Assembly (NCBI GenBank): GCA_950096615.1
Contig: CATNCP010000023.1
Coordinates: 1-47,433, forward strand
Direction: 5' to 3'
Source: an uncultured Kangiella sp.
GTDB taxonomy: Bacteria > Pseudomonadota > Gammaproteobacteria > Enterobacterales > Kangiellaceae
DNA: 47,433 bases
Shown here: piece after piece, positions 34,889 through 44,096 of the stretch
How positions within the stretch are numbered: position 1 is the stretch's first letter
Layout: each line of letters starts with the position of its first letter
Translations under genes and position numbers: made by a program
The notes under the pieces: model-generated
What the model was told of the DNA's origin: nothing
Seen by the model: only the letters and a program-made list of their open reading frames with translations
Databases searched by the model: none

Positions 34889-36226
34889 ATGAGCATATTC
34901 CAAGAACTCAACCCAAAGTTAGTCAAAGCCCTTGATAAATTAAATATCACGGAGCCAACCGATATTCAGCAGGAAGCGATTCCTGTGGTGTTAGATGGTT
35001 TGGATGTAATGGCTAGCGCTGAGACGGGCTCGGGTAAAACGGCGGCGTTTGTTTTGCCCATTCTGGAGCGTTTATTGGCTAAGAAAGCGCCGAACTCTGG
35101 AACTCGCGTGCTAATCTTAGCGCCGACTCGTGAGCTGGCTCGTCAGATCCATAAACAAACCATGGATTTAGCCAAGTTCACAGGCATTCAAGCAGGCTTA
35201 ATCACGGGTGGCGAAGAGTTCAAGGTTCAACGCGCTGCCATGCGCAAAAACCCTGAAATTATTATTGGTACACCTGGCCGTATCCTCGACCATAGCCAGC
35301 AAGGCGCGACTGAGTTTGAAGATTTAGAGTTTTTAGTGTTGGATGAAGCCGACAAAATGCTGGATATGGGCTTTAGCGACGATGTTATCGCTATTGCTAA
35401 TTATTGCTCTAGTGACCGCCAAAGCCTGTTGTTTTCAGCGACATTACAAGGCGCAGGCATACGCCATATCACCAAAACTCTGCTCAAAAACCCAGAGCCT
35501 ATCACGCTCAACACCTATGAAGACGCCCAAGCGAACATTCATCAGTCGATTATTACAGCGGATAATTTAGAGCACAAAGAAAAGCTGACGGGGCAATTAC
35601 TACAAAACGAAAAATATCGCAAAGCCGTGGTTTTCTGTAATACCAAGACTCAGGTTGAACGCTTAAGTGGCCTTCTCCGTTACCACAAGTTACGAGTCGG
35701 CCACATTCACGGCGATATCAAGCAAGACACCCGTAACCACATCATGGTGCAATTTCGCGACGGAAAGTTCGACGTTTTGATTGCCTCGGACGTCGCCGCT
35801 CGTGGCCTAGACGTCAAAGACGTTGACCTCGTCATCAACTTCGACATGGCGCAAAGCCTTGAAGATTATATTCACCGTATCGGGCGTACCGGCCGCGCAG
35901 GCGCAGAAGGCGCCGCCATATCCCTAATTACCCACAAAGACTGGAACCTCATGGTTACCATTCAAACCAAACTCGGCGCACGATTCGACGTCAAAACCGT
36001 CAAAAACCTCGTCGCCAAATACCAAGGACCACAAAAACTCAAAAAAAGTGGCAAAGCCGCCAGCAATAAAAAACGCAAACCCGCCGGCAAAAAAGGCATG
36101 ACGAACCGTGACAAAAAACGCTTAGCGAAGAAACAAGACAAGAAACAAGACAAGAAACAAGAAAAGAAAGATTCCAACATCAGCTCAAAGCCAAAGAAAA
36201 AATTTGGTGGGATAAAGAAAGAATAA
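34889..36226 (+). CDS. DEAD-box RNA helicase
   Basis: This 445-residue RNA helicase has all family motifs: the Q motif (EPTDIQQEAIP), motif I ASAETGSGKT at 42-51, APTRELARQ, GG, TPGRILDH, VLDEADKMLDMGF, SATLQ, then domain 2 with VVFCNTKTQVERL, HGDIKQDTRN, VLIASDVAARGLDVKDVDLVINFD and HRIGRTGRAG. The C-terminal tail is strongly basic, with a KKQDKKQDKKQEKK repeat, and probably binds RNA. It resembles the SrmB/RhlE group, linked to ribosome assembly or RNA decay, but the exact subgroup is uncertain. It appears monocistronic. Confidence 0.93.
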   Translation: MSIFQELNPKLVKALDKLNITEPTDIQQEAIPVVLDGLDVMASAETGSGKTAAFVLPILERLLAKKAPNSGTRVLILAPTRELARQIHKQTMDLAKFTGIQAGLITGGEEFKVQRAAMRKNPEIIIGTPGRILDHSQQGATEFEDLEFLVLDEADKMLDMGFSDDVIAIANYCSSDRQSLLFSATLQGAGIRHITKTLLKNPEPITLNTYEDAQANIHQSIITADNLEHKEKLTGQLLQNEKYRKAVVFCNTKTQVERLSGLLRYHKLRVGHIHGDIKQDTRNHIMVQFRDGKFDVLIASDVAARGLDVKDVDLVINFDMAQSLEDYIHRIGRTGRAGAEGAAISLITHKDWNLMVTIQTKLGARFDVKTVKNLVAKYQGPQKLKKSGKAASNKKRKPAGKKGMTNRDKKRLAKKQDKKQDKKQEKKDSNISSKPKKKFGGIKKE

Positions 36227-36227
36227 C

Positions 36228-36497
36228 TTATAATTTTTGTTTAAGCGTTTCCAAGCTTCCACCTGCCTTTTGTATAGCTTCTAATAAAGAGGTGCTTGAA
36301 GTTTCTGGCTTTTTTAACTGATAAAAATAAGCACCTTTATATGTCATGTAATAGTCCCCGCTAGATTTTTTTGTTAATAAATCCAAATTAACAAGTTCCA
36401 CTAACTCAGCATCACTGATACTATTCATAGCTTCTGAAGGCTCTCTATTAACTAACTGCTCAACAGCATTTTCTAATGCTTTTATTACTTTGTACAC
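36228..36497 (-). CDS. Unknown small protein, possibly the 3' part of a frameshifted gene
   Basis: I do not recognise this 89-residue frame. It contains SISDAELVELVNLDLLTKKSSGDYYMTYKGAYFYQL, which reads like a short winged-helix-type segment (helix-helix-beta hairpin). The start at 36497 is GTG with only GGCAGA nearby. It overlaps the end of the upstream membrane ORF by 38 bases in another frame. The overlap and weak start suggest that the two could be one gene of about 250 codons with a frameshift. It ends right beside the convergent helicase stop. Confidence 0.45.
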   Translation of the reverse strand: MYKVIKALENAVEQLVNREPSEAMNSISDAELVELVNLDLLTKKSSGDYYMTYKGAYFYQLKKPETSSTSLLEAIQKAGGSLETLKQKL

Positions 36498-36969
36498 TCT
36501 GCCAACTTTTTTGCCAACTAGAAATCATCTTTGCGGCTCTTTCGTCAATTACAGCATGCTTTAATGTTTCTTGCACAAAAGAACTATTTGAAACTACGTA
36601 GAAGGCTGTGCTGTAAATATCGTATTGAGAGTTAAGGTATAAGTCTCTTTTCTCAACTTTCGAATCAATTTTAGATAGCGCAAATTTAAACCAGCTATAA
36701 ATAAAGTGCGCTACCAAACTAACCAGCAGATATAAAATAAAGATAATCAGAGATTTTAAAAGTGGAAGCCATAATAGGTCTGCATGGTTGAAAAAAGTCT
36801 CAAGCCTTCCTACAAACTCATAGTATGGTAGTTTTAGGGTAAATATAGCCGTTATAAGTTTCCAATTATGAAATATCCATGTTGTAACAAAAAAAGCTAA
36901 CAGTGGGCTTGCCAACCTTGCTTTTGCTGAATTTAGCAACTCAGAAGTAATTGAGTCATTAGTATCCAA
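36460..36969 (-). CDS. Unknown membrane protein
   Basis: This frame encodes about 169 residues from a TTG at 36969 that follows GGAGAG; the frame is open to 37029. It begins DTNDSITSELLNSAKARLASPLLAFFVTTWIFHNWKLI, a pattern I recall from small accessory membrane proteins, and has a second hydrophobic stretch LLWLPLLKSLIIFILYLLVSLVAHFIYSWF. The rest is a soluble helical tail. It is AT-rich compared with the flanking genes. With the 89-residue ORF it forms an isolated pair of possible foreign origin. Function is unknown. Confidence 0.5.
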   Translation of the reverse strand: MDTNDSITSELLNSAKARLASPLLAFFVTTWIFHNWKLITAIFTLKLPYYEFVGRLETFFNHADLLWLPLLKSLIIFILYLLVSLVAHFIYSWFKFALSKIDSKVEKRDLYLNSQYDIYSTAFYVVSNSSFVQETLKHAVIDERAAKMISSWQKSWQSVQSNKSIRKCC

Positions 36970-37084
36970 ATGCAACTCTCCAATAGTATTATTTCCATGA
37001 GTATGCTCAATATTACAACAAGTTAGCAATCAAACCTAATATGATATTAGAGACAGTTATTTATTAGTTTTGTTGTAGTAAATT

Positions 37085-37347
37085 GCAGTTACGGGATCCC
37101 GCGGTCAAGCCGCGGGATGACGCGAATCAAGAATGTTCAGGCTGACGCCCATTCCCCATAAACATCAGCCGATGTAATTTAAAATTGTAGTGCAAATTAG
37201 GCAGGGATAGCCTAATTTAATCAAAACGAAACAGGATGTTTCGTTTGATGGCACGTTATAATTTTAAGTTACGAGGGTAACCGTTAGGCCTGATGTTTGG
37301 AGTGTCTTTTCTTTTCGCCCTTTTCTTTGGACAAGCAAAGAAAAGGG
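37085..37347. repeat. Mosaic of four perfect hairpin-forming repeats
   Basis: This gene-free stretch (37030-37367) holds four inverted repeats in a row: ATCCCGCGG-TCAAG-CCGCGGGAT (37096-37118), AAATTAGGC...GCCTAATTT (37194-37218, related to element B at 28698), AAACGAAACA-GGA-TGTTTCGTTT (37224-37246) and CCCTTTTCTTTG-GACAAG-CAAAGAAAAGGG (37318-37347). The first and last resemble widely dispersed bacterial repeat units. No ORF or transposase lies here. Confidence 0.8.
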
Positions 37348-37367
37348 TAAATCACATAACTACAAAC

Positions 37368-37604
37368 CTAACTCTGATACAAATCATACAACACCATAAA
37401 AAATCCCCCCATCATACTCACCAGGCCAGCGACAACGATAAAAATCGAGACTAATCCTAAGGTGGTCTGTAAAGCTCCTGCTGCGATAAACGAAGCTAGG
37501 AACATGAGTGGTAAGCCAATAAATGCAGCAAGGAGAAAGCTAAGAATTACTATTTTCCAGCCACGTTGAATTTTTGCTTTTAGAATAAAGTTTAATGGTT
37601 TCAT
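37368..37604 (-). CDS. Small membrane protein downstream of pdxB
   Basis: This 78-residue protein has a basic start (MKPLNFILKAKIQRGWK) and two membrane segments (IVILSFLLAAFIGLPLMFLASFI and TTLGLVSIFIVVAGLVSMMGGFFMVLY). I do not recognise a family. It begins three bases after the pdxB stop, so it is probably co-translated with it. No link to vitamin B6 synthesis is evident. Confidence 0.6.
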   Translation of the reverse strand: MKPLNFILKAKIQRGWKIVILSFLLAAFIGLPLMFLASFIAAGALQTTLGLVSIFIVVAGLVSMMGGFFMVLYDLYQS

Positions 37605-37607
37605 AAT

Positions 37608-38672
37608 TTATAGCGTATCAAGAAATTCGAGTCGTTGTGGGTAGGTTTTGCGTAAATGATCAAACTTTTGAAGAATATCGGCCTTAACCTCGCGCATGCG
37701 TTGGTCATCAGCTTCAATATCATAGTAAGGCTTGAGACTTTGGTATAACCCATCTAATGAACCGCTCCATTGCCACTTAGGGGCTTCAGGAAGTAACTCG
37801 TCAAGGGCTGTCTCACCTTGAAATCCTTGCCATTGATTAAAGGCTTGATACAGTTGATAGGTACCGCGGATTTTGCCTTCTTGCGAATATCCTGCAATAT
37901 GAGGCGTGGCGATCATGGTATGTTCAAACAGATCGATATTTACGTCGGGTTCGCCTTCCCAAACATCAAGGATATAGTCGATGGCTTTGCCTGCCAACTT
38001 TATTTCAAGTGCTGCTTTATTATCGACCACTGCTCCTCGTGAGCTATTAATTAATAAACTGTTGTCAGGCACTCTTTCTAAGAAGGTGTCATCAACGAGG
38101 TGGTAAGTGGCATATTGGCCTGATTTCTCAAATGGTACATGGCAGGTCACCACATCGCATTGTTGTATTTGTTCAATACCAACAAAGTCTCTGGGATCAC
38201 CAGCATCTGCCAATGGTGGATCATTAAGAACATAATCAATGCCAAGACGTGTAAACACCTTGGCTACGCGGCTACCGACATTGCCCGCTCCGATAATCCC
38301 CACCTTAATCTTTGTTAAGTCGATACCGCGTTGTTCTGCCCAGTAAGCGATACTGGTTAAGACATATTCGGCGACACCTTGCGCGTTACAGCCTGGCGCG
38401 TTGGAAAATTGAATGTTCTGTTGAGCCAGGTAGTCTAAATCAATGTGATCCGTGCCAATAGTTGCGCTGCCTACAAAACGAACGTTTGAGTCCTGAAGTA
38501 AGGATTGATTAACCTGTGTGACCGAGCGCACCAGTAAAATATCGGTATTTTGGAGATCGCTCGAAGTGATACTACGCCCCGCCAATTGCTTGATATGCGT
38601 TGGCTTTCCATTGATATTAGTAAACAGTTGTTCCACTAACGGCATATTTTCGTCGGCAACAATATTCCACAT
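37608..38672 (-). CDS. pdxB: 4-phosphoerythronate dehydrogenase
   Basis: This 354-residue D-hydroxyacid dehydrogenase carries out the second step of DXP-dependent pyridoxal phosphate synthesis. It opens IVADENMPLVEQLF, as in PdxB, followed by LLVRSVTQVNQSLL, VGSATIGTDHID and the NAD loop GIIGAGNVGSRVAKVF. The catalytic residues are in NSSRGAVVD (Arg), WEGEPD (Glu) and ATPHIAGYS (His). The extra C-terminal dimerisation part (about 290-354) is PdxB-specific. I chose the ATG at 38672 by comparison with family N-termini; an in-frame ATG at 38684 is possible. It is divergent from folE. Confidence 0.94.
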   Translation of the reverse strand: MWNIVADENMPLVEQLFTNINGKPTHIKQLAGRSITSSDLQNTDILLVRSVTQVNQSLLQDSNVRFVGSATIGTDHIDLDYLAQQNIQFSNAPGCNAQGVAEYVLTSIAYWAEQRGIDLTKIKVGIIGAGNVGSRVAKVFTRLGIDYVLNDPPLADAGDPRDFVGIEQIQQCDVVTCHVPFEKSGQYATYHLVDDTFLERVPDNSLLINSSRGAVVDNKAALEIKLAGKAIDYILDVWEGEPDVNIDLFEHTMIATPHIAGYSQEGKIRGTYQLYQAFNQWQGFQGETALDELLPEAPKWQWSGSLDGLYQSLKPYYDIEADDQRMREVKADILQKFDHLRKTYPQRLEFLDTL

Positions 38673-38759
38673 TGGTATTAACATAATCGTGATATTTATT
38701 TGGGTATTGTAGCGATATCCATTAGAATTACGACTGAAATTGAAACGGGAAATGGCAAG

Positions 38760-39317
38760 ATGTCCGATAAGTTAGCAAATTTATATAAAGATGTGTTGAT
38801 TGAGCTTGGTGAAGATGTTTCACGTAACGGCATTCTCGATACACCAACTCGCGCCGCAAAAGCAATGCAGTTTTTAACTCAGGGCTATGATCAGGACTTA
38901 AACACTGTGGTCAATGGTGCAATTTTCGATTCTGACAACGACTCGATGGTGATCGTCAAAGATATCGAGCTTTACTCTATGTGCGAGCATCACATGTTGC
39001 CATTTATCGGTAAAGCCCATGTAGGTTATTTACCAACGGGCAAGGTTATCGGCTTATCTAAGATTGCTCGTATCGTTGATATGTTTGCGCGCCGCTTACA
39101 GATTCAAGAGAACCTTACTAAGCAGATTGCTGAGGCAATCCAAGACGTCACTGGCGCTGCTGGCGTTGGCGTCATTATCGAAGCAAAGCATATGTGCATG
39201 ATGATGCGTGGCGTCGAAAAGCAAAACTCAGTCATGACCAGCTCTACCATGCTCGGACAATTCCGCTCGTCTCAAAATACGCGTAACGAGTTCCTAACGC
39301 TTATCGAAAAGAAATAA
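38760..39317 (+). CDS. folE: GTP cyclohydrolase I
   Basis: This 185-residue enzyme converts GTP to dihydroneopterin triphosphate, the first step of folate and pterin synthesis. Zinc ligands are in [10 protein letters not shown] and the later [32 protein letters not shown] and [14 protein letters not shown] complete the active-site blocks. I chose the ATG at 38760, where family proteins begin; the longer frame to 38700 extends into the pdxB promoter region. It is followed by mnmC after six bases. Confidence 0.96.
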   Translation: MSDKLANLYKDVLIELGEDVSRNGILDTPTRAAKAMQFLTQGYDQDLNTVVNGAIFDSDNDSMVIVKDIELYSMCEHHMLPFIGKAHVGYLPTGKVIGLSKIARIVDMFARRLQIQENLTKQIAEAIQDVTGAAGVGVIIEAKHMCMMMRGVEKQNSVMTSSTMLGQFRSSQNTRNEFLTLIEKK

Positions 39318-39323
39318 CCTCGT

Positions 39324-41210
39324 ATGCATAATGCTTTTCTGGGCGTAAAACCCGCTGTTATTGAGTGGCGCCAATACGACTCAGAAAAGCATCAATGGTT
39401 AGCCGCTGATGACTCACAGGACCAAACAGGACAGCTGGCTCCCTACTCTCCTTCCTTTGATGATATTTATTACAACCCACAAGACGGTATCGCTGAAAGC
39501 ACACACGTGTTTCTAGACGGCAACGATCTTGAGCCGAGATTCATCGAACGTCATAAGCTGCCAGAAAGTTCTGAGTTCCATATTTTTGAAACCGGCTTTG
39601 GCACAGGGCTCAATTTCTTGCTGACGGCGAAGCTATGGCAACAAACAGCGACGCGAGACTCAAAAGCTAAACTCCACTTTTGGTCAATCGAGCAATTCCC
39701 TCTGCACCCTGACGACTTAAAAAAGGCTTATCGCATACTCGGGGTCGAGTCAGAATATTCGGACAAGTTGTTAAGTCGTTACCCTGACGCTCTGCCAGGA
39801 TTTCATCAGCTGCAAATATCAGACAATATCGTGCTTCATTTATTGTTTTATCCAGCTGACAAAGCTCTTAAGGAATTGGCGTTACCAGAAAGCCACACTT
39901 TCGACGCTTGGTTTTTAGACGGTTTCGCCCCTAGTAAGAACCCCGGCATGTGGGCTAAAAGCTTATTACACTTCATGGCGCTTCACAGCGATCATGGCAC
40001 CACACTATCGACCTTTACCGTAGCAGCAGCGTTAAGAAAGCCCCTACCGCACTATGGCTTTAATATCGAAAAGCGTCCGGGCTTTGGTCGCAAACGTGAA
40101 ATGTTAACGGCTAAGTTTAGCGAAAAAGAACTCTCCACACCCAAGCCCACATTAGCTACTGACTATATCGTGGCGCGCCCCAAGCCCAATAAAGTCGCTA
40201 TCATTGGTGCAGGATTAGCGGGCTGCTCCTTGGCGCATGAGTTACATCAACAGCATGTTGAAGTACACCTATTTGATGAACACGGAATTTGTGGCGGTGC
40301 TTCCAATATGCCTTCATTGGTCGCCTTGCCGGTGTTATCGACGGACCATAATGCCTATAGTCAGCTTACCTTTCATGGTTTCCGTAGCTTAAAAGCCTAT
40401 ATCGATAAACATCCCGAGTTAGCTCAAAGTTACTTTGCGCACCAACTGAGCAATAAAAAATACTCGCAGCACCACCTAGAGCAGTATCAAGAGGTTTACG
40501 CGAAGCAAAACTGGCATAGAGAAAAAAGCTGGTTTCAATTTCAAACGTTACAAGTGGCTGAGCAATCCGTTCAAGCGCTCAAGCTCCCGGCTATTCAAGT
40601 GAACGGAAAACAGTTTTGCCAACACTTGGTCAAAGACTTAGGCCAACAACAGCTTCACCTTAACACCAAAATAGACCACTTAAGTCAACTAGCAGAGTTC
40701 GATCACATCGTCATCACCAGCGGTTATCAGAGCTCTAGCTTTAGCTGCTTTGATAACCTGCCGCAGATAGCGCCAATGCGAGGGCAACTAACGACATTAA
40801 AGGCTAAACATAGCCATACAACCCCCATCAATCACGATGGTCATATAGCCCATTATAATGGTCGTTTAGTTATTGGAGCGACCTTTGAGAATAGTTCAGA
40901 CGACTCTATTCGACGTGAGAATTCATTAAAAAATATAGAGCAGGTCAATCGACGTTTCGGGTTCCATTTTACTGAAAAGGATATCGCTGCAGAGCATCCC
41001 GGCGTTCGTGCCACCAGTTATGATCGTTTCCCTTTTTGTGGTTATTTCAATCAAATTGGGCATCAAACTCTTTGGCTTAACTACGGCTTTGGCGCTCGTG
41101 GACTTTGCTTCTCCATGCTGTGTGCAGAAGTGATTGCAAACGCTATTAACCAGCGCCCTTCGCCGCTTCCGAAAACACTACTAAGTCGAATATCTCCTTT
41201 AAGGGTTTAG
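39324..41210 (+). CDS. mnmC: Bifunctional tRNA mnm5U biosynthesis protein
   Basis: This 628-residue fusion finishes the 5-methylaminomethyl-2-thiouridine modification at the wobble base of several tRNAs. The N-terminal methyltransferase half has the SAM loop GFGTGLNF (91-98) and FDAWFLDGFAPSKNPGMW (193-210). The C-terminal FAD half, which removes carboxymethyl, has GAGLAG (295-300), GGASNMPSLVALPVL, APMRGQLT and GVRATSYDRFPFCG. Domain order and length match E. coli MnmC. It starts six bases after folE. No mnmE/G is in the window. Confidence 0.95.
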   Translation: MHNAFLGVKPAVIEWRQYDSEKHQWLAADDSQDQTGQLAPYSPSFDDIYYNPQDGIAESTHVFLDGNDLEPRFIERHKLPESSEFHIFETGFGTGLNFLLTAKLWQQTATRDSKAKLHFWSIEQFPLHPDDLKKAYRILGVESEYSDKLLSRYPDALPGFHQLQISDNIVLHLLFYPADKALKELALPESHTFDAWFLDGFAPSKNPGMWAKSLLHFMALHSDHGTTLSTFTVAAALRKPLPHYGFNIEKRPGFGRKREMLTAKFSEKELSTPKPTLATDYIVARPKPNKVAIIGAGLAGCSLAHELHQQHVEVHLFDEHGICGGASNMPSLVALPVLSTDHNAYSQLTFHGFRSLKAYIDKHPELAQSYFAHQLSNKKYSQHHLEQYQEVYAKQNWHREKSWFQFQTLQVAEQSVQALKLPAIQVNGKQFCQHLVKDLGQQQLHLNTKIDHLSQLAEFDHIVITSGYQSSSFSCFDNLPQIAPMRGQLTTLKAKHSHTTPINHDGHIAHYNGRLVIGATFENSSDDSIRRENSLKNIEQVNRRFGFHFTEKDIAAEHPGVRATSYDRFPFCGYFNQIGHQTLWLNYGFGARGLCFSMLCAEVIANAINQRPSPLPKTLLSRISPLRV

Positions 41211-41429
41211 TTATCGTGGCATGAACCACAATACATATCGGCAGTCATAGCAAATATAACAGTTAGCCGTTTTATTAGCCCAGTCCCAGCCTAAGAATGC
41301 AAAACCGGGCGTGTTCATTAATGTTTCTCTATAAGTGAATGTATGGAAACCACAAATAGGGCAATTCACAACATTCCCTTTAACGGTTAACTCTTGTGGT
41401 TCGCTCTCTTTAAACCTTTTCCAAAACAT
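41211..41429 (-). CDS. Small zinc-ribbon protein
   Basis: This 72-residue protein has two CxxC pairs, CPIC at residues 23-26 and CYDC near the end, with a spacer containing TFTYRETLMNTPGFAFLGWDWANKT; this is a zinc-ribbon arrangement. I do not recognise a named family. Its start lies 20 bases inside the end of the fetB-like gene, so it is translationally coupled to it. A role in metal handling is suggested only by that neighbour. Confidence 0.6.
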   Translation of the reverse strand: MFWKRFKESEPQELTVKGNVVNCPICGFHTFTYRETLMNTPGFAFLGWDWANKTANCYICYDCRYVLWFMPR

Positions 41430-42135
41430 TATTGTTTTCTCTGTCCTTTGTTCTAATCAATATATACCATGCTGTTGAAAATGCTGATGAACACAATATC
41501 GCGACCATAATCACAATTTGATAACGCACCGCGACCAGCGGACTAACGCCCGACAAAATCTGCCCTGTCATCATACCGGGCAAGGCCACTAGACCAACGG
41601 CCAGCAAGCCATTAATTTGTGGAATCATCGCTGTGTAAAAAGCCTTATTGCGAGCAGCTTCGAGCAGCGCCCCAGCTTTTACCTCAGTATCAAAGCGCTC
41701 ACCGGATAAACTAAGGCTATTCATAGTGTTTGCTAGCAACATACCGGCTAATGGAATCACAAACCGAGGCTGATACCAGGGTGATAAATCCAATACAAAA
41801 ACAATGACCAGCCCTAAAATTGAGCCACACCCAAGCAACAAAGCGGATGAAAGCTGTGCAATGTGTTTAAAACTTTTATCAACCAAGGGCCTCATGGCAA
41901 TCCAGCCCGCCGCAACGAGCATAAATGACATGACGAGTAATCCTAACCAACTGGAAGTCTCTTTGAATAAATAGACCAGTACGAAGCCAATCGCAATCAA
42001 CTGCCCCACCATACGCAAGGTAGCGAAGATTAACTCTTTGCTGTTCGCTTTCCAACGATAAAAAATAACCGCCACTAACATAACCGGAAAACAGCTAATT
42101 AATAATTCGAAATAGCCAATCTCGGGTAAGGTCAA
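41410..42135 (-). CDS. fetB: FetB-like (UPF0014) membrane permease
   Basis: This 241-residue protein has about seven membrane segments and the UPF0014 blocks ATLRMVGQLIAIGFVLVYLF, PRFVIPLAGMLLANTMNSLSLSGERF and GLVALPGMMTGQILSGVSPLVAVRYQIVIM. E. coli FetB works with the ATPase FetA in iron export and peroxide resistance. No fetA partner is adjacent; the ATPase may be encoded elsewhere. It starts two bases after kefB, in the same transcription unit. The function is inferred from the family. Confidence 0.82.
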   Translation of the reverse strand: MTLPEIGYFELLISCFPVMLVAVIFYRWKANSKELIFATLRMVGQLIAIGFVLVYLFKETSSWLGLLVMSFMLVAAGWIAMRPLVDKSFKHIAQLSSALLLGCGSILGLVIVFVLDLSPWYQPRFVIPLAGMLLANTMNSLSLSGERFDTEVKAGALLEAARNKAFYTAMIPQINGLLAVGLVALPGMMTGQILSGVSPLVAVRYQIVIMVAILCSSAFSTAWYILIRTKDRENNNVLEKV

Positions 42136-42137
42136 AA

Positions 42138-44096
42138 CTAAGGCTTCTCTTCTTGAGTTGAGTCTTGTGGCGTGCCTTGTGAGGAGCCGTGAATAGTAGC
42201 TCCCTGTGTCGAGCCAGAGTCATTTCCCTCATCCTCTGAATCATCACCCTCTTCTTCGTGTGATACAGGAGTATTCCATGCACGGCGCATTGCTTTAGAG
42301 TCTCTTTGGTCAGCTTTCAAAACAGCTTCCAGCATTTCTGCACGCTCAGCGGCTTTAATCACATACTGCTTATCGCCCCACAATTCAGCTAGCTCCTCCA
42401 AGTGCTGTGAGTCATAGTGATAAAAAGCAGTTGCCGTTCTGTGTGCCTGATACTTACGATAACCAAGTCCCATCAAAGCTTCGCGACCTAGAACTACCGC
42501 AGAGCCCAACGTTTCCCGCATGACGAAGTCTGCCCCTGCTTTTTTCTGCTCGTAAGCTTCACGCCGACCCTTAGCCCGTGAATAGATTTTCAAATGGGGG
42601 AAATGTTTATGGCAAAGGTCGATAACTTTTAAAGTCTTCTCTTGATTCCCCACAGCAATGACCATCATTTTCGCATCGTCAGCACCAGCAGCTCTTAACA
42701 CCTCTTCATTGGTGACATCGCCATAGTAAGCCTTAGTACCAAACTTTTTAACCAAGTCAATTTGGACTGCGTCGTATTCTAGCAACGTCGTATCAAAACC
42801 CTGCGAGCGTAGTATGCGCGAGACGATCTGACCAAAACGACCATAGCCAGCGACGATAACCGGCGTTTCACCATCATCAACCTTGTCGAAAGCACGACGT
42901 TCTTTGCCGAAAGACAAACGAGGGATAATCAGTTTCTCACAAGCAATCAGCAATACTGGTGTTAGCGCCATAGAAAGCGCCACAACCACAGTCAGTAAGG
43001 AAATAATTTCGTTGCTCAAAACACCGTTTTGAGAAGCAAAACTAAAGAGAACGAAGGCGAACTCACCACCTTGTGCTAAAGCAAACGAAAACAACATATT
43101 TTCAATCAATGACATCTTAAATTGCTTAGCTAATATCATGAGTACGATAATTTTAATCGCAATCAAAGATACCAATAACAGCGCAATAAGACCTGGAGAC
43201 TGCATTAGCATTTCAAGGTTAATGCTAGCGCCAACAGTAATAAAGAAAAGCCCCAGCAATAAGCTTTTAAAGGTGACTAAGCCGACTTCTAGTTCGTGTC
43301 GATACTCACTCTCCGCCAGTACAACCCCCGCTAAGAAAGCACCTAACGCTGGCGACAGGCCAATCTCTTGCATTGCAATGGTAATACTTAATACCAATAG
43401 CAAGGAGGTCGCGATAAAAATTTCACGAAGTCCTGTGCGGGCAATCCAATTGAAAATCGGTCTGACCAGATAACGCCCAACGATAATAATGCCACTGATG
43501 ACAGCGAAGACCAGCGCTGCTTGTTGCCATGCTTCTAACTCGGTATGGCCGAGCGATTGTGAGCTCTCCACTGGCAACGTTGCCAATAGAGGTAGTAATG
43601 TCAGCATGGGGATTACTGCAATATCTTGGAATAACAGCACTGAAAAAGCGGATTTGCCAGCATCCGTGCGTAATAAATCTTTCTCCGACAAGGTTTGCAA
43701 GACAATCGCGGTTGAGGATAGCGCTAAAATCATGCCAATCGCTAGTGCCATTTTCCAGTGCAGATCAAACGCTAAAGCCAACAATGTGAGCAGGACCATG
43801 GTGATGATGACTTGCAGCCCCCCCAACCCCAAGATAGGCATTCGCATTTTCCACAATTTTTTTGGCTGAAGCTCTAAACCAATTAAAAATAGCATCATGA
43901 CCACTCCAAACTCAGCGAAGTGCATGATGTCTGTAACATCCTGCCCCACCAACCCTAAGGCAAAAGGTCCAATGATAATACCTGCGATTAAATAGCCGAG
44001 AACGGAGCCTAGGCCTAAGTGCTTAGCAATCGGAACGCCAACTACCGCAGCGAGAAGGAAAACAAAAGCTTGATAAAGAATACTCGCTTCTTCCAC
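42138..44096 (-). CDS. kefB: Glutathione-regulated K+/H+ antiporter, KefB type
   Basis: This 652-residue CPA2 antiporter has about twelve membrane segments with the family blocks GSVLGYLIAGIIIGPFALGLVG, FLIGLELQPKKLWKMR, LALSSTAIVLQTLSEKDLL and FQDIAVIPMLTLLPLL. A cytosolic RCK_N (TrkA-N) domain from about residue 410 opens VIVAGYGRFGQIVSRIL. The C-terminus ends in an acidic, Ser/Gln-rich tail. In E. coli, KefB is held shut by glutathione and opened by its conjugates, protecting against electrophiles. The start is GTG at 44096, directly after the kefG stop and under a strong GGAGGG ribosome site. It lies between kefG and fetB. Confidence 0.92.
   Translation of the reverse strand: MEEASILYQAFVFLLAAVVGVPIAKHLGLGSVLGYLIAGIIIGPFALGLVGQDVTDIMHFAEFGVVMMLFLIGLELQPKKLWKMRMPILGLGGLQVIITMVLLTLLALAFDLHWKMALAIGMILALSSTAIVLQTLSEKDLLRTDAGKSAFSVLLFQDIAVIPMLTLLPLLATLPVESSQSLGHTELEAWQQAALVFAVISGIIIVGRYLVRPIFNWIARTGLREIFIATSLLLVLSITIAMQEIGLSPALGAFLAGVVLAESEYRHELEVGLVTFKSLLLGLFFITVGASINLEMLMQSPGLIALLLVSLIAIKIIVLMILAKQFKMSLIENMLFSFALAQGGEFAFVLFSFASQNGVLSNEIISLLTVVVALSMALTPVLLIACEKLIIPRLSFGKERRAFDKVDDGETPVIVAGYGRFGQIVSRILRSQGFDTTLLEYDAVQIDLVKKFGTKAYYGDVTNEEVLRAAGADDAKMMVIAVGNQEKTLKVIDLCHKHFPHLKIYSRAKGRREAYEQKKAGADFVMRETLGSAVVLGREALMGLGYRKYQAHRTATAFYHYDSQHLEELAELWGDKQYVIKAAERAEMLEAVLKADQRDSKAMRRAWNTPVSHEEEGDDSEDEGNDSGSTQGATIHGSSQGTPQDSTQEEKP

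Noticed and set aside
36120-36180. Short tandem repeat AAGAAACAAGAC near the helicase end
   Set aside because: It encodes the basic KKQDKKQDKKQEKK tail, which is ordinary for DEAD-box proteins.
43138-43869. Plus-strand ORFs opposite kefB
   Set aside because: Shadows of the antiporter gene; low-complexity translation and no start signals.
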